From positions 1 through 46,046 of IMG/VR virus record IMGVR_UViG_3300028831_000595: a DNA stretch of 46,046 nucleotides; one strand, 5' to 3'. Position numbers and translations under genes: made by a program. The DNA comes from a virus. Below, in pieces: positions 11,383 to 19,344 of the stretch (its first letter is position 1; each line of letters opens with the position of its first letter). The notes beneath the pieces are model-generated. The model did no database searches. It saw only the letters and a list, made by a program, of their open reading frames with translations, and was not told the DNA's origin.

Positions 11383-12813
11383 ATGCGCGCCGTCAGCCTC
11401 TTCAGCGGTGTGGGCGGAATGGATCTGGGCCTTGAGCGCGCCGGCATCACCGTCGTCGCCCAGTGCGAGCAGGACCCCTGGCGGCGAGCCGTCCTCGCCG
11501 CCCGCTTCCCCGGCGTCCCCTGCGCCGCTGACGTTCGTGAAGCGCCGGCGTGCTGGGGAGGACGATCCCTCCCCGGAGTCCTGGGACCAGAGCTCGACGG
11601 CGCCGACGGTGGACGCGGCGGGGCACGGGCCGCGAACGGCGACGCTGGTGGTATCCAGCTCGTCGCAGGGGGGCCACCGTGCCAGGACTTCAGCGTCGCC
11701 GGCCGACGCGCCGGGCTCGCCGGGCTCCGGGGAACACTCTTCTACGAGTTCCTGCGGGTCGCAGATGAGCTTCTCCCTCCCGGGGGATGGGTTCTCATCG
11801 AGAACGTCCCCGGTCTACTCAGTTCCGGTGGGGGACGGGATTTCGCTGCCATCCTCGGGGCGCTGGCCGACATCGGGTTTCGGGACTTGGCCTACCGCAT
11901 TCTGGACTCGCGGTTCTTCGGAGTCCCCCAACGAAGGCGCCGTGTATTCATCCTTGCCCGACGTGCTCGAGGAGAGCGTGCCGCAGAGGTACTGCTTGAG
12001 CTCTCGAGCGGCGGCGGGGATCCTGCGCCGCGCCCAGAAGCGCGGGCGGAAGCTGCCGGAGGCGCTTCGTACAGCGCTCGAGACGCTGGCTGGGATGTCG
12101 TGAGCCGCAAGTGGGCGAAGGACACCGGCGGACCGGCGGGCGATGAGTGCCAGAACCTCGTCGCCGTCTGCGCGACGTGCGCGAACTGCGCTCACGGCTA
12201 CCACCCGGGCTGCGTGGGCTGCTTTGACGATGGCTCGCCCTGCGGGTGCCCGTGCGGACCCGAGACGCCGGCGGCCGACTGGGATGCTGTGAGCGCCACG
12301 CTGAAGGGCCAGCGCGGCAAGGGCGGCGGCGGGATCAGGCCGGAGGAGCAGCTGGTGAGCCCCGCCCTCGTCAGCCGCAGTTCGCGCGGGCACGCGCAGC
12401 CGATGAGCGCTGGCCACCACGTCGACGGCGTGATCGAGGCGGCCTTCATGGCCGAGCAGCAGATCGTGAACGCCCTGACGCGGGACATGGCGGGCGCGGG
12501 CGGCGGCGCGGACGACAACACGGCCCAGGGCGGGCACCTCATCCCCGTCGACTTCCACATGACCCAGGACCCGATCCACTCCAACGGCGGGACGCCGGCG
12601 CTGGGGCGCAAGAGCGGTGGTATGGGCGTGATGGCGAGCGGCGTGCGCCGATTGACGCCGATCGAGGTGGAGCGCCTCCAAGGACTTCCCGACGGCTGGT
12701 CCGCGCCGCCCGGCCTCGACGCCCCGGACTCCCGCCGTTACGCGGCGGTCGGCGATGCGGTCACGGCGAACGTCAGTCAATGGATCGGCGAGCGCCTGCT
12801 GAGGTTCGGATGA
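11383..12813 (+). CDS. C5-cytosine DNA methyltransferase
   Basis: The 476-aa product has the ordered motifs of the family: I FSGVGGMDLG (7-16), IV GGPPCQDFS with catalytic Cys100, VI ENVPG (140-144), VIII QRRRRVF (183-189), and IX-X RLTPIEVERLQGLPDGW and GDAVTANV at the end. It would methylate cytosine in phage DNA against host restriction. Two oddities: about 35 extra Gly/Ala-rich residues lie between motifs II and IV (55-90), and the variable target-recognition region holds a dense Cys cluster (CATCANCAHGYHPGC, then CGCPCG) suggesting a metal site. The stop overlaps the RuvC-like ATG. Confidence 0.95.
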   Translation: MRAVSLFSGVGGMDLGLERAGITVVAQCEQDPWRRAVLAARFPGVPCAADVREAPACWGGRSLPGVLGPELDGADGGRGGARAANGDAGGIQLVAGGPPCQDFSVAGRRAGLAGLRGTLFYEFLRVADELLPPGGWVLIENVPGLLSSGGGRDFAAILGALADIGFRDLAYRILDSRFFGVPQRRRRVFILARRARGERAAEVLLELSSGGGDPAPRPEARAEAAGGASYSARDAGWDVVSRKWAKDTGGPAGDECQNLVAVCATCANCAHGYHPGCVGCFDDGSPCGCPCGPETPAADWDAVSATLKGQRGKGGGGIRPEEQLVSPALVSRSSRGHAQPMSAGHHVDGVIEAAFMAEQQIVNALTRDMAGAGGGADDNTAQGGHLIPVDFHMTQDPIHSNGGTPALGRKSGGMGVMASGVRRLTPIEVERLQGLPDGWSAPPGLDAPDSRRYAAVGDAVTANVSQWIGERLLRFG

Positions 12814-13304
12814 GCACCATCGTTCTCGGGCTCGATATCCAGCTCACCCGCGTCGGCTACGGCGTCTGCCGGGCGACCGACGGCTCGCCCGTGGACTGCG
12901 GCTGCATCGCCCCGCTCTCGCGCTCGAGCCCGGGCGACCACCTGGCCCAGATCTTCGTGGATCTGGACTGGCAGTACCGCCCGCACCGCATCATCGCGGT
13001 CTACGTCGAGGCGCCGCACGTCGGCCTTGACCGCCGGCTCGCGGTCGAGCACGCGATGGTGATCGGCCGCGCACTCCAGCAGGCAGAGCGCACCTGGCCC
13101 GAGGCCGCGGTGGAGCTCGTTCCGCCGCAGGTTTGGAAGAAGCGGGTCGGGCTGCCCGGGAACGCGAAGAAGGATCAGGTCGCGACCTGGGCGCGGGCCG
13201 CGGGCTTCGAGCACGCCTCGCAGGACGCATTAGATGCTGCGGCCGTTGCTGTAGCAGGCTATCTACTCAATCAAGAGGTGGTGAGAATTGCAGAATTGCG
13301 GTAG
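12810..13304 (+). CDS. RuvC-like Holliday junction resolvase
   Basis: The 164-aa product fits the RuvC fold: Asp9 in LGLDIQLTRVGYGV, Glu67 in YVEAPH, and Asp139/Asp142 in SQDALDAAAV, with a basic WKKRVGLPGNAKKDQ segment before the last motif. It would resolve branched replication or recombination intermediates before packaging. The last 25 or so codons switch to codons rare elsewhere here (TTA, GTA, CTA, TAT). The 3' end overlaps the following HNH gene by 17 bp, as if the tail had been co-converted with it. Confidence 0.88.
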   Translation: MSTIVLGLDIQLTRVGYGVCRATDGSPVDCGCIAPLSRSSPGDHLAQIFVDLDWQYRPHRIIAVYVEAPHVGLDRRLAVEHAMVIGRALQQAERTWPEAAVELVPPQVWKKRVGLPGNAKKDQVATWARAAGFEHASQDALDAAAVAVAGYLLNQEVVRIAELR

Positions 13305-13896
13305 TCGATGGTCCGACGATGACGACCAAGCTCTCTCAGTGCTCATCGCGAGCGGCACCTCGGCCGCTGAAGTGGCGACTGTGATGGGTCGGTCGCTGGA
13401 TAGCGTCTACAGTCGTGCGAGTCGCGTGCTTGGGATCTCATGGAAGCGGGCTCGGCTCGCGCCGGAACTCGTCCAAGCGAGATTCCACTCATGGACTGAG
13501 AGGCGTGGCGATTGTCTGTGGTGGACCGGCACCACTTGGCCCAATGGCTACGGAATGTTCTCAATCAAGAACAGGGCGCATCTTGCACATCGGTGCGCTT
13601 GGGAATTCAAGCATGGCCGTCCTGCTCCCGATCTGTTTGTTTGCCACCACTGCGACAACAAGCTCTGTGTGGATCCCGACCACCTGTTTCTTGGAACACA
13701 CTCCGACAACATGCGTGACATGCACGCGAAGGGGCGCGGAATCTCTGGCGAGAATCACCCTTGGGCGAAGCTGTCGGATGAGGAGGTAGCCGCGATCAGG
13801 GCAGCTAGAGGAACACAACGCCAGATCGCCGAAGCATTTGGGATCAGCCAGGGGCACGTCTCTCGGCTCAAGATGGGGCAGCAGCGAGCGGCGTGA
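13288..13896 (+). CDS. HNH homing endonuclease 2
   Basis: TTG 13288 is chosen because AGAGGTGG lies just upstream. The 202-aa product has an N-terminal SANT/HTH-like helix set (DQALSVLIASGTSAAEVATV), a WWTGTTWPNGYG lead-in, the HNH core VCHHCDNKLCVDPDHLFLGT and NMRDMHAKGRG. A C-terminal helix-turn-helix follows (TQRQIAEAFGISQGHVSRLK). Composition is less GC-rich than in its neighbours. It lies between the RuvC-like and primase-like genes as a free-standing mobile gene; its stop overlaps the next GTG. Confidence 0.92.
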   Translation: MQNCGSRWSDDDDQALSVLIASGTSAAEVATVMGRSLDSVYSRASRVLGISWKRARLAPELVQARFHSWTERRGDCLWWTGTTWPNGYGMFSIKNRAHLAHRCAWEFKHGRPAPDLFVCHHCDNKLCVDPDHLFLGTHSDNMRDMHAKGRGISGENHPWAKLSDEEVAAIRAARGTQRQIAEAFGISQGHVSRLKMGQQRAA

Positions 13897-14315
13897 GTTA
13901 TCACCTCACCCACGACCTCGCGCACGACGCCTACCAGCTGGCCGTCCTACGCGAGGTGGGTCGCGACCACCTCATCGACTCCCTGACCGATCCACCGCCC
14001 AAGGCACCGCTCAAGATCGCGGCGGTGCCGATCGCGTGGCAGCCGCACGGCGGCACGCCCTACGGCCGCAAGGTGCTCTCGTCGCTGGTCGAGCGCGTGG
14101 CGGCCTGCGAGTTCCCGGGCCGCAACGAGTTCCTGAATCGCATGGCCTTCCTCGCCGGCGGCTACGTCGCCTCCGGGCAGATCGATCGCGACCTGACCAT
14201 CCGCGCCCTCATCACCGCCGCCCGCGCCTGCGGGCTGGAGATGGCGGAAGCCGTCTCGACGGTCGCCCGCGCGCTTCGCAAGGGCATGGAGCGCCCGATC
14301 TACCCGCCCGCCTGA
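13893..14315 (+). CDS. Primase C-terminal-like domain protein
   Basis: GTG 13893 overlaps the HNH stop. The C-terminal 75 residues of the 140-aa product (GRNEFLNRMAFLAGGYVASG, then DLTIRALITAARACGL and VARALRKGMERP) look like the helical domain that links primase-polymerase and helicase parts in many actinophage replication proteins. No catalytic primase residues are present. It may be a split-off module acting with the helicase-like ATPase encoded at 16387. This assignment rests on pattern memory and is moderate. Confidence 0.6.
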   Translation: MSYHLTHDLAHDAYQLAVLREVGRDHLIDSLTDPPPKAPLKIAAVPIAWQPHGGTPYGRKVLSSLVERVAACEFPGRNEFLNRMAFLAGGYVASGQIDRDLTIRALITAARACGLEMAEAVSTVARALRKGMERPIYPPA

Positions 14316-16387
14316 TGCTGCGGCCCTGGCTCGACGACGGCGACGTGCGGCTCTACGCGGGCGATTGCGTCGAGGTCATGCGCGAGCTGGCGGCCGAGAG
14401 CGTGGATGCCATCTGCACAGATCCTCCGTATGGCTGGCGCTTCATGGGCAAGGCGTGGGACGGCGCGCAGATCGAGGAGCACGCGCGTCAGGATGCCGAG
14501 CGGCGTCGCACGCTCGGACCCCACTCACCCACGCGTCCAGGTCGTGAGACACCGCGCTCGGCGTCGGCGTTCGGCAGCGCCGCCGGGCAGGCGGGCGCCT
14601 ACGACGAGTCGCTGACCGGCAACCGCGCGTTCCAAGCATGGTGCGAGACGTGGGCGCGCGAGGCCCTGCGCATCCTGAAGCCCGGCGGCCACCTGCTGAG
14701 CTTCTGCGGGCCCCGGACCTATCACCGCATGGCGTGCGCCATCGAGGACGCCGGGTTCGAGGTTCGCGACTCGCTGCACTGGCTCTACGGGTCGGGCTTC
14801 CCGAAGTCGCTGGATGTGAGCAAGGCGATTGATGAGCACCGCTTCCGCGAATGGCTAGATGAACACCCCGCCGAGCAGGCGCGGCTCGCCGCTGCCCGCG
14901 ACGCGATCAGGGAGGCCGTCGACGCCCAAGCCGCGCAGCTTGCCTACGACGAAATCGAGACGGCGCTGCGGCGCGAGGCCGGTGCGGAGCGAAAGGCCCT
15001 GGGGCCGCCCACGGGGATCGGTAACCGCGACCCGAAGCGACACGCCGTCGAGCCTGGGTACGACGGTGGGCACGGGAACCGATGGGCCGCGATGGTCACC
15101 GCCCCCGCGACCCCCGAGGCCGCCGCGTGGCAGGGCTGGGGCACGGCGCTGAAGCCCGCCCACGAGCCGATCGTGCTCGCGCGCAAGCCGCTCGCGGAGC
15201 GCACCGTGGCCCGGCAGGTGTTGGCGACCGGTACCGGCGGGTTGAACGTTGACGGGACGAGGGTGGGGGCGACGGTCGAGACGTGGCCCTCATCGCGGGG
15301 GCCGAACACCGGACGCGCGATGGCAGGCGGTGTGATGGCGGCGCGGGATACCGGCGACACGCCCGCCGGCCGCTGGCCCCCCAACTGCGTCTGGACCCAC
15401 GACTGGCGGTGCGAGGAGGGCGATGCCTGCGCGCCGGCAGCTAGATGCGTCTCTCCCGATGATGCAGCCGAGTGTGCTCGGCTCTTGACATCACTTCTAA
15501 ATTCTCTAGCCGATTGTCCGTCTTGTCACCGTTTTTGTGATGGACGATCTCGTCTCGTCCTAGAGGTCGCCCAAGAGCTACCTCAACTACCACGCGGTGC
15601 TGTCGTCGGCGGGAGTTTTTCCCTACGAGGGACACTACAACGTATCCACGATCGTCTTGTCCGATCCCGACCCAGCGCGGATGATTCGGCCCAATGCTCC
15701 ATCGTTGGGAGCATTGGGGAGAGCAGAAGCGCTCTCGTCTCCCGCCATGGAGCGGTGCCCGAAACGGCTTCTGACACTGCTCGCACGGGATCGTCGGCAC
15801 AGCCGAGGCACGCGCCAAATGGTGGCAAGCTAGAGAGCAGAACTTCCGCCGACGCTTATAGCTGTGGAACTTCTGACCGCAATGGGCACATGGCCGAGGC
15901 GGTCCGCCTTCTGATGGATTGGTCATCGGTACAAATTGTACCACTGATCTGTCCCGTGGCGGAGCTTGACCGGCAGAGCGGGGTGCTGACGAGTGGAACG
16001 GGCGCCGTCAAGCGCGCGACCGCGAGCGGTTCACGGGGGAACGCCTACGGGGTTGAGAACCGGCCTGCAGGCACACCGTCGGTCGAATACGGCGACACCG
16101 GCGGCGCCTCACGCTTCTTCCCGACCTTCCGCTACGAGGCGAAGGCGAGCGGGGCCGACCGCGGAGACGGCAACCATCACCCCACGGTGAAGCCGCTGGC
16201 GCTGATGCGGTGGCTTGTGCGCCTCGTCACCCCGCCCGGCGGACTGGTGCTCGACCCGTTCGCCGGCAGTGGGACAACGGGGCTCGCAGCGCGACAGGAG
16301 GGGATGCGCGCCATCCTGATCGAGCGCGAGGCCGAGTATTTGGCGATGGCCGCGCACCGGCTGCGGCAGCTCTCCCTCTTTGCCTGA
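14315..16387 (+). CDS. DPPY-type DNA methyltransferase with an internal antisense HNH gene
   Basis: The 690-aa frame starts by TGATG overlap. It has ICTDPPYGWRF (catalytic DPPY, 36-39) at the N-terminus and DPFAGSGTTGLAA (SAM-binding motif I, about 647-659) at the C-terminus. This is the beta-class order of adenine-N6 or cytosine-N4 enzymes. Conserved flanks WPPNCVWTHDWRCEEGDAC and CPVAELDRQSGVLTSG, normally close together in such proteins, are separated by about 168 residues (376-544). Those residues are the reverse complement of an HNH gene. The frame nevertheless stays open, so the enzyme may carry this insert and remain functional. Confidence 0.9.
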   Translation: MLRPWLDDGDVRLYAGDCVEVMRELAAESVDAICTDPPYGWRFMGKAWDGAQIEEHARQDAERRRTLGPHSPTRPGRETPRSASAFGSAAGQAGAYDESLTGNRAFQAWCETWAREALRILKPGGHLLSFCGPRTYHRMACAIEDAGFEVRDSLHWLYGSGFPKSLDVSKAIDEHRFREWLDEHPAEQARLAAARDAIREAVDAQAAQLAYDEIETALRREAGAERKALGPPTGIGNRDPKRHAVEPGYDGGHGNRWAAMVTAPATPEAAAWQGWGTALKPAHEPIVLARKPLAERTVARQVLATGTGGLNVDGTRVGATVETWPSSRGPNTGRAMAGGVMAARDTGDTPAGRWPPNCVWTHDWRCEEGDACAPAARCVSPDDAAECARLLTSLLNSLADCPSCHRFCDGRSRLVLEVAQELPQLPRGAVVGGSFSLRGTLQRIHDRLVRSRPSADDSAQCSIVGSIGESRSALVSRHGAVPETASDTARTGSSAQPRHAPNGGKLESRTSADAYSCGTSDRNGHMAEAVRLLMDWSSVQIVPLICPVAELDRQSGVLTSGTGAVKRATASGSRGNAYGVENRPAGTPSVEYGDTGGASRFFPTFRYEAKASGADRGDGNHHPTVKPLALMRWLVRLVTPPGGLVLDPFAGSGTTGLAARQEGMRAILIEREAEYLAMAAHRLRQLSLFA
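15441..15926 (-). CDS. HNH homing endonuclease 3, antisense inside the methyltransferase gene
   Basis: The 161-aa product has two zinc ribbons (CAHC...CSLAC and CEQC...CSPQC), then a beta region (DDRGYVVVSLVGKNSRRRQH) and the HNH core IVHHKNGDKTDNRLENLEVM (about residues 128-147). ATG 15926 is used; an upstream GTG at 15944 would add VQFVP and take in a palindrome (15928-15942). Composition is less GC-rich than the flanking methyltransferase. Since HNH genes of this kind are mobile, the whole 15.44-15.95 kb block is best read as an insertion that preserved the host frame. Confidence 0.9.
   Translation of the reverse strand: MTNPSEGGPPRPCAHCGQKFHSYKRRRKFCSLACHHLARASAVPTIPCEQCQKPFRAPLHGGRRERFCSPQCSQRWSIGPNHPRWVGIGQDDRGYVVVSLVGKNSRRRQHRVVVEVALGRPLGRDEIVHHKNGDKTDNRLENLEVMSRAEHTRLHHRERRI
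15928..15942. repeat. Palindrome at the HNH-3 start
   Basis: GGTACAA and TTGTACC are separated by a single A. It lies at the junction of the HNH gene with methyltransferase sequence, so it could be an operator for the HNH gene or part of the insertion boundary. Confidence 0.6.
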
Positions 16388-17490
16388 TGGACCAGGACGA
16401 CGCCCAGCGCGCGGTCGAGGAGGTGCTGGCGCGCCTTCGCGACGTGGCCTACAACGGGCAGCCACTCGGGCCGGCGATCGAGTGGGAGATGCTGCCGTTC
16501 GCGACCTGGCACAAGCGCCCGCGCCCACCCCGCGAGGAGCTGCTCGGGCCGCTGATCGTGAAGGGGCAACGGCTCGTGCTGGGCGCCGAGACGGGAGCCG
16601 GCAAGTCCACGCTCATCTGGTGGATCGCGAAGGCGCTGGCGAGCGGCGGACGGTTCCTCGACTGGTACGCCGAGCGCCCATGCCGGGTGCTGATCGTGGA
16701 CGCCGAGCAGGGCGACCACGACCTCGAGCGGCTGATGGACGAGACACACCTCGCCGACGCGGAGAACTGCTACCTGATCCACGCCCCGGACGGGCTCTCG
16801 CTCGACCGGGCCGAGGAGGAGCGCATGAAGCTGGAGCTCGCGCTGGAGCAGTGCCAGCCCGACGTGGTGGTGCTCGACCCGCTCTACAAGCTCCACACCG
16901 GCGATCCCAACGACGAGCGCGAGGCGGTGGCACTGATGCGCCTGTTCGACAATTGGCGCGTCCGCTTCAACTTCGCGCTGATCCTGCCCAGCCACATGCG
17001 AAAGCCCGATCGCAAGCAGCGGGACTCCGACTTCTCGATGCACGAGATCTTCGGCGCCTCGGCCTACCTGCGCGGCGCCGAGACGGTGCTCGGGCTGAAG
17101 CTCATCACCGACGGGCTCTCCCGGCTCTACTTCTTCAAGAGCCGCTCGCCGGGCCTGCCGGTGCGGACCTCGTGGCCGCTGCGCTACGACCGGCACATGG
17201 GCTTCACGATGGCCGAGACGCCGACCGACCGCGCCAAGCGCGAGACCGACGTCGCCAAGCAGAAGATCCGGTCGCTGCTCGTGGAGACCGGCGGCGGCGG
17301 CGTCGAGGTGTCGGTGCTGATGGAGGAGTGCGGACGGGGCAGATCCTTTGTCTACGATGCCCTGAAGGAGATGAACGCCGTTTCCTTCACCGCGCCAGGC
17401 CGCGCCAAGACCAAGCTCTGGATGCTGCCCGACGTCGAGCCCGACCAGCAGGCGATCGAGGTGTGGGGCGAGGACGACGATGACGAGTAA
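16387..17490 (+). CDS. RecA-fold ATPase, probable replicative helicase (RepA/DnaB-like)
   Basis: The 367-aa product has Walker A GAETGAGKST (67-75), Walker B QPDVVVLDPLYKL, and a motif-3-like segment FALILPSHMRKPDRKQR, the arrangement of hexameric RepA/AAA_25 helicases. A C-terminal winged-helix-like part (EVSVLMEECGRGRSFVYDAL) would bind DNA or a partner. The start overlaps the methyltransferase stop by TGATG. No DNA polymerase is present in the window, so this helicase probably recruits host replication enzymes. Confidence 0.82.
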   Translation: MDQDDAQRAVEEVLARLRDVAYNGQPLGPAIEWEMLPFATWHKRPRPPREELLGPLIVKGQRLVLGAETGAGKSTLIWWIAKALASGGRFLDWYAERPCRVLIVDAEQGDHDLERLMDETHLADAENCYLIHAPDGLSLDRAEEERMKLELALEQCQPDVVVLDPLYKLHTGDPNDEREAVALMRLFDNWRVRFNFALILPSHMRKPDRKQRDSDFSMHEIFGASAYLRGAETVLGLKLITDGLSRLYFFKSRSPGLPVRTSWPLRYDRHMGFTMAETPTDRAKRETDVAKQKIRSLLVETGGGGVEVSVLMEECGRGRSFVYDALKEMNAVSFTAPGRAKTKLWMLPDVEPDQQAIEVWGEDDDDE

Positions 17491-18157
17491 CGGGAATGGC
17501 GACCGCCCGCGCCGGCGCAAGCGGCGCAAGCGCGTGCCCGAGGGCGCCCTGCCGGTGCGCCAGGCCAAGCAGATCGCCGCCATCGTGGAGCGCGCCGAGA
17601 ACCGACAGCGCGCCGACGCGGTGGGTATGCGCCTGAACGGCAAGACCTACCACGAGATCGCCGAGGTGCTCGGCATCGACGTCAACACCGCCTCGCGCTG
17701 GGTGAACGGCGCACTGCGCCAGACGGTCGAGATCGACGCCGACAAGCTCGAGGAGCAGCGCCAGTTGGAGATCGACCGGCTGGAGCGGCTGTGGAGCGTC
17801 TGGTTCCCGCGGGCGACCCGGGATGCCGACGATCAGCAGCCGAACATGGCCGCCGCCAATCTGTGCCTGAAGATCGCCAAGCGCCGCGCCGAGCTCGTCG
17901 GGCTGGACCGCGAGCAGAAGGTCGCCACCAACGTGTCCATCAACGTCAGCGCCGAACAGCTCCGACAGGTGGTCGAGGCCGCGCAGGATCCCGAGGCGGC
18001 GGCGGCGCTGGAACTGACGGCCGCGCTCTTCGCCCACGGCGAGGAGGCGCTGGAAGCGGAGTGGTCTGAGCTAGACGCGGGAGCCGGCGACGGCGGCGCA
18101 GAGGCAGAAGATCAGGGCGATCCAGAGGACCGCCCCGACCATCACATCACCGGGTAG
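17480..18157 (+). CDS. Helix-turn-helix protein, candidate small terminase
   Basis: The 225-aa product has a very basic start (RPRRRKRRKR), a helix-turn-helix (LNGKTYHEIAEVLGIDVNTA, about 53-72), a coiled-coil-like middle (LEEQRQLEIDRLERLW) and an acidic C-terminus. This plan fits small terminase subunits, which bind packaging sites and oligomerise. It is last on the rightward arm, overlaps the helicase gene by 11 bp and converges with the endolysin gene (16-bp overlap). It lies far from TerL on this map; a transcription regulator is an alternative. Confidence 0.5.
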   Translation: MTSNGNGDRPRRRKRRKRVPEGALPVRQAKQIAAIVERAENRQRADAVGMRLNGKTYHEIAEVLGIDVNTASRWVNGALRQTVEIDADKLEEQRQLEIDRLERLWSVWFPRATRDADDQQPNMAAANLCLKIAKRRAELVGLDREQKVATNVSINVSAEQLRQVVEAAQDPEAAAALELTAALFAHGEEALEAEWSELDAGAGDGGAEAEDQGDPEDRPDHHITG

Positions 18158-18861
18158 TGCCTCGAACCCACGTAGTCCGAGCGGTAGCGCAGCGGGTACT
18201 TGGAGATCGGGGTGTGGCCGTCGGAGATGACCCAGCCCGGTTCCACGACGAGGGCCACATGCGACGGGATCCCGGGCGTTCCCGGCATCGACCCGAAGAA
18301 GGCCAGGTCGGTCGGCCCGGGGTTTGCCAGCGCGGTTCCATGTGAAACCAGGGTGCCGGTGTAGCCGAGACCATCGTAGCCGCGGCCGTTGGGGTCGATG
18401 GCGCCGCCGGCCTTGTAGCAGAGCGTGACGAAGGTCGAGCAGTCGATGTGGTCGCGCGCGTCCGAGGCCTCGAAGCTCGCCGGCATCGGACGGAACTGGC
18501 CGTAGACGTAGCGGCCGTTGTTGGCGAGCGCCCAGTAGGCCTTGGCGACGATCGCCCGGCGGATCGTCGTCTCCCTGTCCTCCTTCTCCTGAGCGGCCTC
18601 GAGCCCCCTGGCCTGCTGGAGCAGGCGCTTCTGCTGGGCGCCCAGGTACTTGTCCAGGTGCGACCACACGAGCGCCCCCGCGACGTGGCCGTCGGTGTCC
18701 TTGGACCACTTGGCCTTGAAGGCGGTCACGTCCCTGACCGTGAGGCTGCCGTAGGCGCCCGAGGCGGTGTTCCTGGCGTGCGGGGCGAGCGCCTTGCGAA
18801 GGGCCTGCTGGAGCGCCAGCACGTCCGGGCCCTTGTCGCCCGCCATGAGGGTGCGGGGCAT
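18142..18861 (-). CDS. Endolysin: peptidoglycan-binding plus NlpC/P60 domain
   Basis: ATG 18861 is chosen because GAGGGGG lies nine bases upstream and the ATG overlaps the preceding microgene stop. The 239-aa product has an N-terminal PG_binding_1-type repeat (GPDVLALQQALRKALAP, YGSLTVRDVTAFKAKWSKD), a charged helix, and a C-terminal NlpC/P60 amidase/endopeptidase domain. Catalytic Cys lies in DHIDCSTFVTLCYKAGG and His in GIPSHVALVVEPGWV. It would cut stem peptides to lyse the cell once the holin opens the membrane. It has no signal peptide. Confidence 0.9.
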   Translation of the reverse strand: MPRTLMAGDKGPDVLALQQALRKALAPHARNTASGAYGSLTVRDVTAFKAKWSKDTDGHVAGALVWSHLDKYLGAQQKRLLQQARGLEAAQEKEDRETTIRRAIVAKAYWALANNGRYVYGQFRPMPASFEASDARDHIDCSTFVTLCYKAGGAIDPNGRGYDGLGYTGTLVSHGTALANPGPTDLAFFGSMPGTPGIPSHVALVVEPGWVISDGHTPISKYPLRYRSDYVGSRHYPVM

Positions 18862-18974
18862 CAGAGCCACCCCCTCTTGCGTCGCTCCCTCCACACCGCC
18901 CAAGACACGTAGACGTAGCCGTCATCTTCGCGTCCGTCCAGCCAGATCCTACGGAAGCTCAGGATCCAGGGCAT
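18861..18974 (-). CDS. 37-aa microgene between holin and endolysin
   Basis: ATG 18974 overlaps the holin stop (TGATG) and its own stop overlaps the endolysin ATG (TGATG). The product is Trp- and Arg-rich (MPWILSFRRIWLDGREDDGY at its start, RERRKRGWL at its end) and strongly basic at the C-terminus, with no long hydrophobic run. Exact coupling at both ends makes it a credible gene. It could tune lysis or just relay ribosomes from holin to endolysin. Function unknown. Confidence 0.6.
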   Translation of the reverse strand: MPWILSFRRIWLDGREDDGYVYVSWAVWRERRKRGWL

Positions 18975-19309
18975 CAGACACCCGGCGTCGGAGGCGCCGC
19001 GTCTGGGGTCTGGCCGACGTCGGGAACGACCGGCGAGGCGGGGTCGTCCCTGGGCGCCGCGATGTCGATGCCGAGGTCGCCGAGCGCCGCCTGAGCGACG
19101 GTGATGGCGGTGGCGGCCTGGTGGCTTCGGCCGGCAAACCAGACCGCGATGGCACCGAGCGCAGCCACGCCGAGGCTGGCGGTGGTGGGGCTTATGCCGT
19201 GCTGGACCCAGGCGATGATGAACGCCGCCACGGCGCCCGCCACGCCGCTCAGGGTGACGTAACTTCCCAAACCTAACGGCAGGGGTGGATGGAGCGGAGT
19301 CTTTTGCAC
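18974..19309 (-). CDS. Holin, two membrane segments
   Basis: GTG 19309 follows AGGAGGG. The 111-aa product has two hydrophobic segments: about residues 16-38 (YVTLSGVAGAVAAFIIAWVQ) and 43-60 (ASLGVAALGAIAVWFAG). They are joined by a short polar loop, with an Asp/Pro-rich tail outside. Size, topology and its place just before the endolysin fit a class II holin. Sequence alone cannot show pore formation. Confidence 0.78.
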   Translation of the reverse strand: MQKTPLHPPLPLGLGSYVTLSGVAGAVAAFIIAWVQHGISPTTASLGVAALGAIAVWFAGRSHQAATAITVAQAALGDLGIDIAAPRDDPASPVVPDVGQTPDAAPPTPGV

Positions 19310-19344
19310 TTGATCCCTCCTGGGGAGTCAGGGAGAGGATGCGG

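Noticed and set aside
15441-15944. Reading the HNH block as an intein in the methyltransferase
   Set aside because: The HNH gene is on the opposite strand and no splicing motifs (Cys/Ser start, terminal His-Asn) are present in the methyltransferase frame.
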